Source of the DNA: Sphingobium sp. C100 | GTDB lineage: Bacteria; Pseudomonadota; Alphaproteobacteria; Sphingomonadales; Sphingomonadaceae | Direction: 5' to 3' | NCBI RefSeq assembly: GCF_000508185.1 | Contig: NZ_AYOY01000124.1 | Coordinates: 1 to 59,698, forward strand | DNA: 59,698 bases | Shown here: positions 34,924-42,966 of the stretch, one piece after another | Numbering within the stretch: the first letter of the stretch is position 1 | How the letters are laid out: every line of letters begins with the position of its first letter | The notes under the pieces: generated by a model | What the model was told of the DNA's origin: nothing | The model's input: the letters and a program-made list of their open reading frames with translations, nothing else | Database searches by the model: none | Position numbers and translations under genes: made by a program

Positions 34924-36078
34924 ATGGCGTCGTCCCTCAATGTCGAGCAGATCATCGAAAGAGCGCATCAGTCCACCGGGTTGGACCAGTTTGACAGCGA
35001 CAGTTTCATGGAGGGCCTGGAAATACTGGTTGCCGACATGAACGGTACGGAGCGCAGCCAGGAAGGGGTCGATCGCATGACCGCTTCAATGGCGAAGCTA
35101 CTCGGCGACCGGCTCAAGGTGACGGACTATCTTGCCAAGCGGCCGGACTTGCTGGCTCGGCCGGTCGAACGACCCGTTTTTGTCTTCGGCATTCCGCGCA
35201 CGGGCACGACCCTGCTGAGCAATTTGCTGGCGACCGACCCGGCTCGTCGATCGCCGCTGGCGTGGGAAATCGACGATCCGGTGCCGCCGGCGAGCAGCGC
35301 TACGCTGAAAACTGATCCGCGCGCCCTCGTCCGGTTGGAGGAAGAGCGCGCCCGACTTGCCGCCCATCCTGAACATGGAAAATATTATCGGAGTTCCGCC
35401 ATTTACCCCAATGAGTGCATGTTCTTCATCGGCCATGACTTCAAGGCGTTGATGTGGGAATCGCGGGGCAAACTGAAAACTTATCGCGACTGGCTCTTCA
35501 ACGAGGCGGATCTACATTCGAGCTACATCTATCACCGGAAATTCCTGCAATTGCTGCAAGCCGATGCGCCGGGGGTGTGGAACCTTAAAATGCCATCGCA
35601 CGCGCTGTGGCTCGACACGATATTGGACGTCTATCCCGACGCGCGGTTTGTCTGGGCGCATCGCGATCCGCTCACCGCAACCGGCTCGTTCTGCAGCATC
35701 ATCACATTGGGTCCGCGCAGCGCTGGCGTGCAGCCCGATTATCAGTGGATCGGCGAAAATTGTTCCTGGCAGGCGGTCGAACATGCCGAGCGCATCATGA
35801 ATACTCGCGACCGGATTGGCGAGAAGCGCATCATCGATGTTCATTATGCCGACCTGATGCGCGATCCGGTGGCCACGATGCGCAGCCTTTATGCCGCGCT
35901 TGGCGATCCCTTCACAGCCGAAGCAGAAGCCGCGATGCGCGCCTGGCTGGCCGATAATCCACAACAGAAATTCGGCAAGCATGAATATCGCCTCGCCGAG
36001 TTCGGCCTGACGCCGGAGGCGCTGCGCCCCCGCTTCGAGCGCTATCTGTCACGCTATCATGTCGAAGCCGAAGGCTGA
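34924..36078 (+). CDS. Sulfotransferase family protein (PAPS-dependent)
   Basis: 384 residues. The 5'-phosphosulfate loop is FVFGIPRTGTTLLSNLL (about residues 82-98) and the 3'-phosphate loop is RFVWAHRDPLTATGSFCS. These are the two PAPS-binding sites of sulfotransferases. The enzyme would transfer sulfate to a hydroxyl of a small molecule, perhaps a hydroxylated ring compound. It is first in a tight cluster with a VOC protein, an SDR, a zinc alcohol dehydrogenase and an alkylsulfatase-like MBL protein. The ATG at 34924 follows CAGGA at five bases. Homologues in sphingomonad catabolic islands are common but uncharacterised. Confidence 0.85.
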   Translation: MASSLNVEQIIERAHQSTGLDQFDSDSFMEGLEILVADMNGTERSQEGVDRMTASMAKLLGDRLKVTDYLAKRPDLLARPVERPVFVFGIPRTGTTLLSNLLATDPARRSPLAWEIDDPVPPASSATLKTDPRALVRLEEERARLAAHPEHGKYYRSSAIYPNECMFFIGHDFKALMWESRGKLKTYRDWLFNEADLHSSYIYHRKFLQLLQADAPGVWNLKMPSHALWLDTILDVYPDARFVWAHRDPLTATGSFCSIITLGPRSAGVQPDYQWIGENCSWQAVEHAERIMNTRDRIGEKRIIDVHYADLMRDPVATMRSLYAALGDPFTAEAEAAMRAWLADNPQQKFGKHEYRLAEFGLTPEALRPRFERYLSRYHVEAEG

Positions 36079-36092
36079 ACGGAGGAGCCTCA

Positions 36093-36605
36093 ATGCTGGA
36101 CGGCCATCATTATCAGATCGCCTATGTCACGCGCGACATCGAGAAGGCGGCGGTCAGGCTGGCCCCGGAAATCCGCGCGCGCGACATCCACATTCGGGAA
36201 ACCAGTTTCCCCGCCGTCACGCCGACAGGATCGGGGACAGCGGTGCTCAAGCTGGCTCTTATCTGGGTGGACGAGGTCCAATATGAATTGATCCAGCCCA
36301 TCAAAGGTCCGGTCGAGATCTACGCGGACCTTTTACCGCAGGACAATGCCTTGCGCTTTCATCATATCGCGATCCGTGTCGATGACTGGGACTCATTCCG
36401 CAAGGAGGTGGATCGCCGGTCGCTGAACGTCGTCCTGGAGGGCGGGAACGAGGCGCTTAAATTTCTTTACCTCGATCGGCGTGACCTGGTCGGCCATCAT
36501 ATCGAATATGTCTGGGCTACGCATGACCGATGGGCCGTCATGGGCGCTCCCTGGGCGCAGGTGCGCGGCGATGCATTTTCAAGAACATCGGGAGCGGAAC
36601 AATGA
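36093..36605 (+). CDS. VOC (glyoxalase/bleomycin-resistance fold) protein
   Basis: 170 residues with two beta-alpha-beta-beta-beta modules. Metal-ligand candidates are the His residues in DGHHYQIAYV and RFHHIAIRV and the Glu residues in QYELIQP and GHHIEYV, which fit an HE/HE metal site. VOC proteins include glyoxalases, epimerases and extradiol dioxygenases; the two-module length here fits an epimerase or glyoxalase better than a dioxygenase. GGAGGAG precedes the start, 14 bases after the sulfotransferase stop. Its own stop overlaps the SDR start (ATGA), so the two are translationally coupled. Confidence 0.85.
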   Translation: MLDGHHYQIAYVTRDIEKAAVRLAPEIRARDIHIRETSFPAVTPTGSGTAVLKLALIWVDEVQYELIQPIKGPVEIYADLLPQDNALRFHHIAIRVDDWDSFRKEVDRRSLNVVLEGGNEALKFLYLDRRDLVGHHIEYVWATHDRWAVMGAPWAQVRGDAFSRTSGAEQ

Positions 36606-37396
36606 CGAAGGGTTTGTTCGATCTGACCGACAAGGTCGCGATGATAACGGGCGGCAGCACCGGTATTGGCCTGGGCTTTGCGCGTGGGGTCGCGAAGCAG
36701 GGCGGCACGGTCGTGCTCTGGGCGCGCAATGCCGACAAGCTGGCGGCAGCCAGGGAGGAACTGGAAGCCTTCGGCGGCAAGGTGACGACGCAGGTCGTTG
36801 ATGTCAGTTCGCAAGATGCGATCAAGGACGGCTATGGCGAACTGCTGGCAGAACATGGCCGGCTCGACGCCGTGTTCGCCAACGCGGGGCGACCGTCGAA
36901 AAGTCGATCGCTGCTGACGCTGGAGGCAGATGAATGGCATGATCTGCTCGACACCAGCTTGCACGGCGCCTTCTTCACCCTCCAGGAAGCGGCGCGCCAT
37001 ATGGTTGCCCGGGCCGAAGCAGGTGATCCCGGCGGTTCACTGGTCTTTTGCGGCAGCCTGTCCATGTTCCTGGGCGTGGGCGGCATTTATAACTACACCG
37101 CGTCGAAAGGCGGCATGGGCGCCGTCATCCGCGGCCTGGCGGCGGAACTGGGACAATATCGCATCCGCGCCAACACGGTCGCGCCCGGACTCATCAGGAC
37201 GGAGATGCATCAGGGCATGCCCGATGACCATCCGATGTTCGACAAGTTCCGATCAGTGACCCCCATCCCTCGTATCGGCGATCCGGCCGATTTCGAAGGC
37301 ATCGGCGCCTATTTGGTGAGCGACGCCTCGTCATTCCACACGGGCGACACGATCGTCGTTGATGGCGGCAGCGTGATCCGGCCCGCTTTTCGTTGA
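36602..37396 (+). CDS. Short-chain dehydrogenase/reductase
   Basis: 264 residues, classical SDR. The coenzyme motif is TGGSTGIG, then FANAG, and the catalytic Ser, Tyr and Lys lie in CGSLSMFLGVGGIYNYTASKGG with the correct Ser-to-Tyr distance of 13. The C-terminal DTIVVDGGSVIRP is typical. It oxidises a secondary alcohol or reduces a ketone. The start codon overlaps the VOC stop. A zinc alcohol dehydrogenase follows after 18 bases, so the operon encodes two unrelated alcohol-oxidising enzymes. Confidence 0.93.
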   Translation: MTKGLFDLTDKVAMITGGSTGIGLGFARGVAKQGGTVVLWARNADKLAAAREELEAFGGKVTTQVVDVSSQDAIKDGYGELLAEHGRLDAVFANAGRPSKSRSLLTLEADEWHDLLDTSLHGAFFTLQEAARHMVARAEAGDPGGSLVFCGSLSMFLGVGGIYNYTASKGGMGAVIRGLAAELGQYRIRANTVAPGLIRTEMHQGMPDDHPMFDKFRSVTPIPRIGDPADFEGIGAYLVSDASSFHTGDTIVVDGGSVIRPAFR

Positions 37397-37414
37397 TCCA
37401 TTTGGGAGGTCAGG

Positions 37415-38434
37415 ATGCAGATTCTCAATATCCACGGCGTTGACGATGTCCGGCTCGACCCTGCGCGCGCCGCCGCGCCAGGCCCGGGCGATGTGGTCAT
37501 CAAGGTCAAGGCATGTGGCATCTGCGGCAGCGATCTGACCTATATCAAGCATGGTGGCATCCACCGAGCCGAAGGCGGCGTGACGCCGCTGGGTCATGAA
37601 GCGGCGGGGGAGGTTATGGCAGTTGGCGATGACGTCGAAGGTGTCGCGATCGGACAGCGTTTCGTCATCAACCCGATGCGCACACCCAGCCTGATCGGCA
37701 CCGGCGGACCGGAAGGCGCCTTCACCGAGCAACTGCTCGTGCGCGCCGCCAAGGTGGGTGACAGTCTGCTACCCATTCCCGACGACCTGCCTTTTGATGT
37801 TGCAGCGTTGACCGAGCCGCTCGCGGTATCGCTCCATGGCGTCAATCGGGCCGAAGCGAAGGCGGGCGAGAAGGTAGCTGTCTTCGGCTGCGGACCCATT
37901 GGGCTGGGCATGATCCTGTGGCTGATCGATCGAGGCGTGACCGATGTCGTCGCGCTGGACCTTGCCGACGAACGGCTGGAGCGCGCACTGGCGCTGGGCG
38001 TTAGCGGTGTGATCAATCCGGCGCGGGACGATGTTCGCGCACGCCTGCTGGAACTACATGGCCCCGGCCGGACGCTTAACCGGGATGCCGTTGGCACCGA
38101 TGCCTATATCGATGCGGCCGGCGCGCCCAATATTCTGGGCGACGTTATCGCGATGGGGAAGATGCACGCGCGATATGTCTGCACCGCTGCCTATAGCAGA
38201 CCGGTCGAACTTGATCTGGGCCGCCTGCTTACTTCCGAGATGACGATTACGTCGGCGGTCGGCTATCCCGACGAAATGCCCGAAGTGCTCGCCGCCCTGC
38301 CCCGCTTGGCGGACAAAGCCGCCACGCTCATCAGCCACCGTTTCGCGCTGAGCGATGCGATCGAGGCGCTGAGAGTCGCGGCGACATCCCGATCGGCCAA
38401 GGTGATGATCGAAATGCCGGACCCCGTGGCATGA
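37415..38434 (+). CDS. Zinc-binding alcohol dehydrogenase (MDR superfamily)
   Basis: 339 residues. Catalytic zinc ligands appear in ACGICGSD (Cys) and PLGHEAAGEV (His and Glu). The Rossmann motif is VFGCGPIGLG. The lobe that holds four Cys and a structural zinc in many MDR enzymes is absent; the matching region INPMRTPSLIGTGGPEGAF has no Cys. GGAGG lies five bases before the start. Its stop overlaps the start of the MBL-fold gene by four bases (ATGA), so coupled expression is likely. The substrate is unknown. Confidence 0.92.
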   Translation: MQILNIHGVDDVRLDPARAAAPGPGDVVIKVKACGICGSDLTYIKHGGIHRAEGGVTPLGHEAAGEVMAVGDDVEGVAIGQRFVINPMRTPSLIGTGGPEGAFTEQLLVRAAKVGDSLLPIPDDLPFDVAALTEPLAVSLHGVNRAEAKAGEKVAVFGCGPIGLGMILWLIDRGVTDVVALDLADERLERALALGVSGVINPARDDVRARLLELHGPGRTLNRDAVGTDAYIDAAGAPNILGDVIAMGKMHARYVCTAAYSRPVELDLGRLLTSEMTITSAVGYPDEMPEVLAALPRLADKAATLISHRFALSDAIEALRVAATSRSAKVMIEMPDPVA

Positions 38435-39705
38435 CCAGTTCGGCGCCGGACATCCCGGCCCTGGCGGACCTGATCCGCGCCGGCGAGCAACAGACCCAGG
38501 CGGAGCCGATCAACGACTTCATCTATATGGTGAAGGATATTTCCAACGCCTATCTCGTGACCACGGATGATGGCGATCTTCTGGTCAACGCCGGTTTCAT
38601 GGCGAGCGCCGAGAAGAATCGGGCCATGCTGGAGAAGATAAGGAGCGGACCGCTGCGCTATATTGTCCTGACGCAGGCGCACCCCGATCATTATGGCGGA
38701 ACCCCGGTGCTGAAGGAACGCGATACGTTGGTCGTTGCCGAACGGCGCTTCTCCGACAGCTGGCAATATTTTAGCGATCTCCACCCCTATTTGTCCAAAC
38801 GTTCGGGTAAGCTCTGGTCGTTCAACCGGCCCGGCGGCGCTGCTCCCCCGGTGCCGCCGCGAATTGTGCCAGATCTCACGGTTGACCGCTGTCATAGCCT
38901 GGAACTGGGCGGTCGCCGGTTCGAGCTGATTTCAACGCCCGGCGGCGAGACGCTGTGCGGGCTGACGGTCTGGATGCCCCATGAGCGCGTGGCCTTCACC
39001 GGCAATCTCTTCGGTCCCATCTTCAAGGCGGTGCCGAACCTCGTCACCATGCGCGGCGACCGCCCTCGTCTGGTGACCCGCTATCTTCATTCGCTCGGCA
39101 TCGTTCGCGATCTTGGGGCCGAGCTGCTGATTACCGGCCATGGCGCGCCTATTCGCGGCGCCGACCGAATCCGCTCCGATCTGACGCTTATGTATGACGC
39201 CGTCTCCTATGTGAAGGATGCCACGATCGCCGGCATGAACGCGGGCAAGACAGTCCATGAGTTGATGCGCGAGATTGTTCTGCCAGACGAACTCGCGCTG
39301 GGCGAACATCATGGCAAGCTGTCATGGCTGGTCCGCTCCATCTGGGAGGAGCATTCGGGCTGGTTCCATTTCGATTCGACCACGTCGCTTTACGGCGTTC
39401 CCCGATCAGCCGTGGACAGCGATCTGCTTCAACTGGCCGGGGGCGTCGCCGCAATCAACCAGCGGGCGCAGGCGCGCCTCGACGCGGATCAGCCGCTTGA
39501 AGCGCTGCATCTGCTGGACATCGCGCTGGGTGCGGAACCGGGCGATCGGGACGCGCTGTCCGTCAAAAAGGCGGTTATCGAGCGATTGCAGGCAAAAGCC
39601 GGAAGCGAAAATCTCAGCGAGACGATGTGGCTGCGGTCCGAGATCGCCGCCATTGACGCGCAGTTAGCCAGCCGCGTCACGGATTCGGAGCCACAAGCGC
39701 ATTGA
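38431..39705 (+). CDS. Alkylsulfatase-like metallo-beta-lactamase-fold protein
   Basis: 424 residues. The metal motif reads LTQAHPDHYGG, with Gln82 where the first His of HxHxDH belongs; His84, Asp86 and His87 are kept. Further ligand-like positions are the Glu in STPGGET, the Asn in FTGN and the His in ITGHGAP, which match the SdsA1-type alkylsulfatase layout. The C-terminal SGWFHFDSTTSLYG resembles the alkylsulfatase dimerisation domain, followed by an alpha-helical TPR-like stretch. A sulfate-ester hydrolase is plausible, all the more because the operon starts with a sulfotransferase. The Gln could change metal content. Confidence 0.72.
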   Translation: MTSSAPDIPALADLIRAGEQQTQAEPINDFIYMVKDISNAYLVTTDDGDLLVNAGFMASAEKNRAMLEKIRSGPLRYIVLTQAHPDHYGGTPVLKERDTLVVAERRFSDSWQYFSDLHPYLSKRSGKLWSFNRPGGAAPPVPPRIVPDLTVDRCHSLELGGRRFELISTPGGETLCGLTVWMPHERVAFTGNLFGPIFKAVPNLVTMRGDRPRLVTRYLHSLGIVRDLGAELLITGHGAPIRGADRIRSDLTLMYDAVSYVKDATIAGMNAGKTVHELMREIVLPDELALGEHHGKLSWLVRSIWEEHSGWFHFDSTTSLYGVPRSAVDSDLLQLAGGVAAINQRAQARLDADQPLEALHLLDIALGAEPGDRDALSVKKAVIERLQAKAGSENLSETMWLRSEIAAIDAQLASRVTDSEPQAH

Positions 39706-39800
39706 GGCGCGTTTGTTGTAACGGGCTGCGACGCGGCGCAAGCGCTTAAGCTCTTGATTCATCACGCGTGAGCGGCGATAGTTGGCCAGCCGAAAATAGA
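39664..39800 (-). pseudogene. Possible transposase C-terminal remnant
   Basis: The minus-strand reading frame gives RLANYRRSRVMNQELK and then RLRRVAARYNKRASMRLWLR, which recalls the RRIATRYDKLA...WLR end of IS5-group transposases. It overlaps the last 14 codons of the MBL-fold gene, has no start or upstream transposase domain, and lacks about ten residues of the usual ending. It could equally be chance similarity. Confidence 0.28.
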
Positions 39801-39919
39801 GCAGCAGGTCGGTAGTCCCTGCGCCCCCAAGCGGGGTTCTTCCCAGCCGCGGCGTCACCCGAAACCCGGGGGCGCGGTCATATGGGTTGGCGCCTCCTCG
39901 AACAAGACGAGGAACGGTT

Positions 39920-40351
39920 ATGATAATTTCACTTGTCGCTTTGCTCAGCGCAACGCTTTTCACTGGCGCGGCGATCTACATCAGCTTGGTCGAGCATCCC
40001 GCCCGGCTGGGCCTAGACGATGGCCCGCTGCTCCAACAATGGCAGCCGAGCTACAAGCGCGCACTACCCATCCAGTCCGGCCTGGCTGTGATTGGCGGAG
40101 TAGCCGGGCTGCTGGCCGCTTATTTCACGAAAGATTGGCGCTGGGTGGCAGGGAGCGTGGCTCTGCTTGCGAACTGGCCATTCACGCTTCTGGTCATCCT
40201 GCCCGTCAACAAGCGCCTTATGGCCATGGATTCACATCACGCCGACTTGGAAAGTCGCCGGATGCTCATCCAATGGGGCAAACTTCACAATATCAGAAGC
40301 ATCTTGGGAGCCGTTGCCATGCTTCTCTTCGCCGCGTCTTTCGTAAGATAG
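39920..40351 (+). CDS. DUF1772-like small membrane protein
   Basis: 143 residues with about four transmembrane segments, an inner-membrane protein. LVEHPARLG, QWQPSYKRALPIQS and LLANWPFTLLVILPVNKRLM match the DUF1772 (anthrone-oxygenase-like) pattern. Some fungal relatives oxidise anthrones without a cofactor, so an enzymatic role on a polycyclic phenolic compound is possible but unproved. AGGAA lies five bases before the ATG. It is the last plus-strand gene before the converging KSTD-like gene, 214 bases after the MBL-fold gene; that gap holds only the weak transposase remnant and a CCCC-AAGC-GGGG hairpin. Confidence 0.75.
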   Translation: MIISLVALLSATLFTGAAIYISLVEHPARLGLDDGPLLQQWQPSYKRALPIQSGLAVIGGVAGLLAAYFTKDWRWVAGSVALLANWPFTLLVILPVNKRLMAMDSHHADLESRRMLIQWGKLHNIRSILGAVAMLLFAASFVR

Positions 40352-40379
40352 CACATGGTGGCGCTCCCCATTTATGGGT

Positions 40380-40401
40380 TCACGGCGTAAGTGAGCCGTG
40401 A
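40380..40401. terminator. Hairpin between converging genes
   Basis: TCACGGC and GCCGTGA form seven-base arms with an eight-base loop between the ends of the DUF1772-like gene and the KSTD-like gene. A GCC repeat (five units) follows. Confidence 0.4.
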
Positions 40402-40458
40402 CGGAAAGAGAGCCGCCGCCGCCGCCGCTCTCGCTTCCGGATAGGCCAGGAAGAGCGC

Positions 40459-42159
40459 TCAGTCTGTTCCCTCGAGCTGCGCACCCACGATATTGTCGGC
40501 GCCCATGGCGTGCTTTGCGGCAATGAAGCCAAACACGAAGGATGGTCCGACGCTGGCCCCAGGCCCAGGATATGTGCGACCCATCACCGACGCTGTGGAG
40601 ACGCCGGTGGCATAGAGTCCGGGAATTGGGCTGCCATCTTCGCGAAGCACGCGGGCGTGGATGTCGGTCACCGCCCCGCCCCATGTACCGATGTCGCCCG
40701 GATAAACCTTGTAGGCGTAAAAAGGCGCCTTCTCCAGCGTACCAAGATTGGGCGACGGGCTGTTTTTCGGATCGCCAAAATAACGGTCATAGGCAGAGGC
40801 GCCGCGGTGGAAATCCTCATCCTTGCCGGCACGGGCAAAGCCGTTGAAGCGCTCGATCGTGGTCTTCAGCGTAGTCGGGTCCATACCGCATTTGATCGCC
40901 AGTTCCTCGATCGTATCGGCCTTGACCACAAAGCCGCTATCGAACCATTGTTGCGGTTTCTTGGACTTGGCCAAGGTGCCGATCAGCATATATTTGTCGA
41001 TGAAGCGGCTGTCGAGCACATGCCAGCTCGGAACCGCGGGCGAAACCTTGTCCCGCTCATAGACTTCCTTGCAGAAGGACATATAGGACTGGACCTCACG
41101 CAGGTAGCGCAGCCCTTTCTGATCGACGACGATCGAGTGCGGCTTGGCCAGTTCACCCATCACCATCGGCAGGATTTCCGGCGGATCGGGGGGGACAGCC
41201 ATCTGGTTGCCGGCGAACTCGTCCATCTGCGCCGTGGCGGCGCCGATCCGCATCATCTCCTCGATCATTTCGCCGGTGTCGCCCTCGATCGTATTCGACC
41301 ATTCCGCGCGCTTGCCCGGCTGATATTTGTCGCGCATCGCCTGGTTCCGCGCGAAGCCGCCCGCATTGACCAGCACGCCCGACCGCGCGCCGAAGCTTTG
41401 CTCCACCCCGTCGATCGTGGCGACGACGCCGGTTACGGCGCCCTCTGCATCGGTAACGAGGCGCGAAACGGCAGCGTTGGTGCGGATGTCCACGCCCGCG
41501 TCAATCGCCGCCTTGAACATCTGGCCCTGCAGCGCCGCCCCATTTGTCACATGATCCTTGCCGGTGATCTTTTGCGTCATCATGCGCATACCGACCTTCA
41601 TCATCGACAGCTTGCCCTTCAGCGACACACCCGAGAGCGGCACGTTCATCAGCTCTTCAAGCTTGCCGGGCATCGGCACATAATTGGGTCGCAACTTGGC
41701 CTTGTGTTCGCCCAGTTCATTGGCGTCGAACAGGTCGGCAATGATCGCACGGCCGGTATCCGTGCCGCCAGGATAGTTGGAGTAATAGTCCGGCCAATAG
41801 GGGAAGCGGTGCAGCTTGATCCCCTGTTTGACCAGAAAGTCGATCATCCGCCCGCCTTCCACCACATAGGCGAGGCGCTTTTCGCGGCTGGTGCCAGCGG
41901 TGATTTCCTGTTCTTCCACTACGCTGTCGAGATAGGTCATCGCCTGCTCGACGCTGTCGGGGACGCCGTCCTTCTTCATCAAAGGGTTATTGGGAATCCA
42001 CAGCACCCCGCCCGACCGTGCTGTCGTGCCACCCACCAGGTCGGTCTTCTCCAGCAGCAAGACGCTCTTGCCCTGTGCCCTGACCACGAGCGCAGCGCAC
42101 ATTGAACCGCCGCCGCTGCCAACGATGATGAAATCGAATGTCTTTGCAGGCTGCGTCAT
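40459..42159 (-). CDS. FAD-dependent 3-ketosteroid dehydrogenase-like protein (second copy)
   Basis: 566 residues. The N-terminal FDFIIVGSGGGSMCAAL binds FAD; GGTTARSGGVLWIPNNPLM follows. The C-terminal GRTYPGPGASVGPSFVFGFIAAKHA keeps the Tyr and Gly that bind the 3-keto group in KSTD enzymes. It is about 40 percent like the first copy at 7282-8943 by eye and differs most in the middle. AGGGAG lies six bases before ATG 42159. It is divergent from a SnoaL-like gene and the gentisate genes, which hints that the ketone it desaturates becomes an aromatic ring. Confidence 0.9.
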   Translation of the reverse strand: MTQPAKTFDFIIVGSGGGSMCAALVVRAQGKSVLLLEKTDLVGGTTARSGGVLWIPNNPLMKKDGVPDSVEQAMTYLDSVVEEQEITAGTSREKRLAYVVEGGRMIDFLVKQGIKLHRFPYWPDYYSNYPGGTDTGRAIIADLFDANELGEHKAKLRPNYVPMPGKLEELMNVPLSGVSLKGKLSMMKVGMRMMTQKITGKDHVTNGAALQGQMFKAAIDAGVDIRTNAAVSRLVTDAEGAVTGVVATIDGVEQSFGARSGVLVNAGGFARNQAMRDKYQPGKRAEWSNTIEGDTGEMIEEMMRIGAATAQMDEFAGNQMAVPPDPPEILPMVMGELAKPHSIVVDQKGLRYLREVQSYMSFCKEVYERDKVSPAVPSWHVLDSRFIDKYMLIGTLAKSKKPQQWFDSGFVVKADTIEELAIKCGMDPTTLKTTIERFNGFARAGKDEDFHRGASAYDRYFGDPKNSPSPNLGTLEKAPFYAYKVYPGDIGTWGGAVTDIHARVLREDGSPIPGLYATGVSTASVMGRTYPGPGASVGPSFVFGFIAAKHAMGADNIVGAQLEGTD

Positions 42160-42277
42160 ATCCTCTCCCTGGCGCGCAATAGCGAAAAAGACGCGCGATC
42201 AACGAACGATATAAATGGTAGCGTGTCACGACAAGCAAACATAAGAGATGGCGGCAACCAGTGGGCATCTCTCCGGC

Positions 42278-42289
42278 GGGGCGATGCAT
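42278..42289 (+). repeat. Leader motif GGGGCGATGCAT, copy 3
   Basis: GGGGCGATGCAT lies 43 bases before the start of the SnoaL-like gene, followed by ACAGGCAAGAGGAG at the ribosome binding site. The same order (motif, then ACAGGCAGA-purine-GGAG or a close form) is seen upstream of 7282 and 30760. Confidence 0.4.
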
Positions 42290-42320
42290 CGCTGCCATCG
42301 ACAGGCAAGAGGAGAGAAAA

Positions 42321-42833
42321 ATGGACGAGCAGGCCGCGACGCTGGAACGGTTCCGGGTGCATGAACTGATCGGTCATTATGTCGACGCGCTCAACCATCG
42401 CGATTGGGACAGCTACGCGGATTTGTGGACCGAGGACTGCATCTTTGAAATGCAGGTCGCGGAGAGCGATCTGGCAGTATCCGACCAGATGACGACGACG
42501 CAAAAGCCCATTGGCGTCCGGACTGAGAGGCGCGCAGGCATATTGGGCCTGGTGAGCACCTATAATCGCTATCCCTGGCTCTTCCAGACCCCGTCGGGCG
42601 TCGTGGTCACGCTCGACGGCGACAGGTCGGCGCGCATCCGGCACATTTTGCAAGTCACGAGCAGCGCCATCTATCTGATCGGCATATGCTATGATCGCGC
42701 GACGAAAGGCGAGGACGGCAAGTGGCGCCTTGCACATCGTGATTACCGACCAAGCTATTGGGAAGCGCGGGAGTCGATGCCGGGGTTCGTCACCCGTTCA
42801 CTGCCTGACATGGGCTATCTGTCACGACCCTGA
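42321..42833 (+). CDS. SnoaL-like (NTF2-fold) protein, gentisate operon
   Basis: 170 residues, SnoaL_4-type NTF2 fold: RFRVHELIGHYVDALNHRDWDSYADLWTEDC is typical of the first helix and strand (residues about 10-40), and GKWRLAHRDYRP matches the last strand. His residues and an Asp in this region can be catalytic in family members. AGGAG lies six bases before ATG 42321. It precedes the gentisate dioxygenase by 133 bases with a small hairpin between, so it may be the first gene of the gentisate operon. A similar gene is at 11072-11602. Confidence 0.82.
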   Translation: MDEQAATLERFRVHELIGHYVDALNHRDWDSYADLWTEDCIFEMQVAESDLAVSDQMTTTQKPIGVRTERRAGILGLVSTYNRYPWLFQTPSGVVVTLDGDRSARIRHILQVTSSAIYLIGICYDRATKGEDGKWRLAHRDYRPSYWEARESMPGFVTRSLPDMGYLSRP

Positions 42834-42853
42834 CAGGAACGCCATCCCGACGA

Positions 42854-42871
42854 TTATCGGCCCCCCGATAA
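42854..42871 (+). terminator. Hairpin between SnoaL-like and gentisate dioxygenase genes
   Basis: TTATCGG and CCGATAA are perfect seven-base arms with a CCCC loop, 20 bases after the SnoaL-like stop codon. With no T-run it could be an attenuator or RNA-stability element rather than a full terminator. Confidence 0.4.
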
Positions 42872-42966
42872 GGCGCGGCTGGCGCTGCCATTCTATTGCG
42901 GAAGCCTGGCGTTCATGTCTAATCAGCCACGCCGGCATGGAGCATCCGCTCCGGAGAGGAACTGAC

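Noticed and set aside
40412..40426. GCC trinucleotide repeat as a phase-variable tract
   Set aside because: Only five units, outside any coding region, and explained by base composition.
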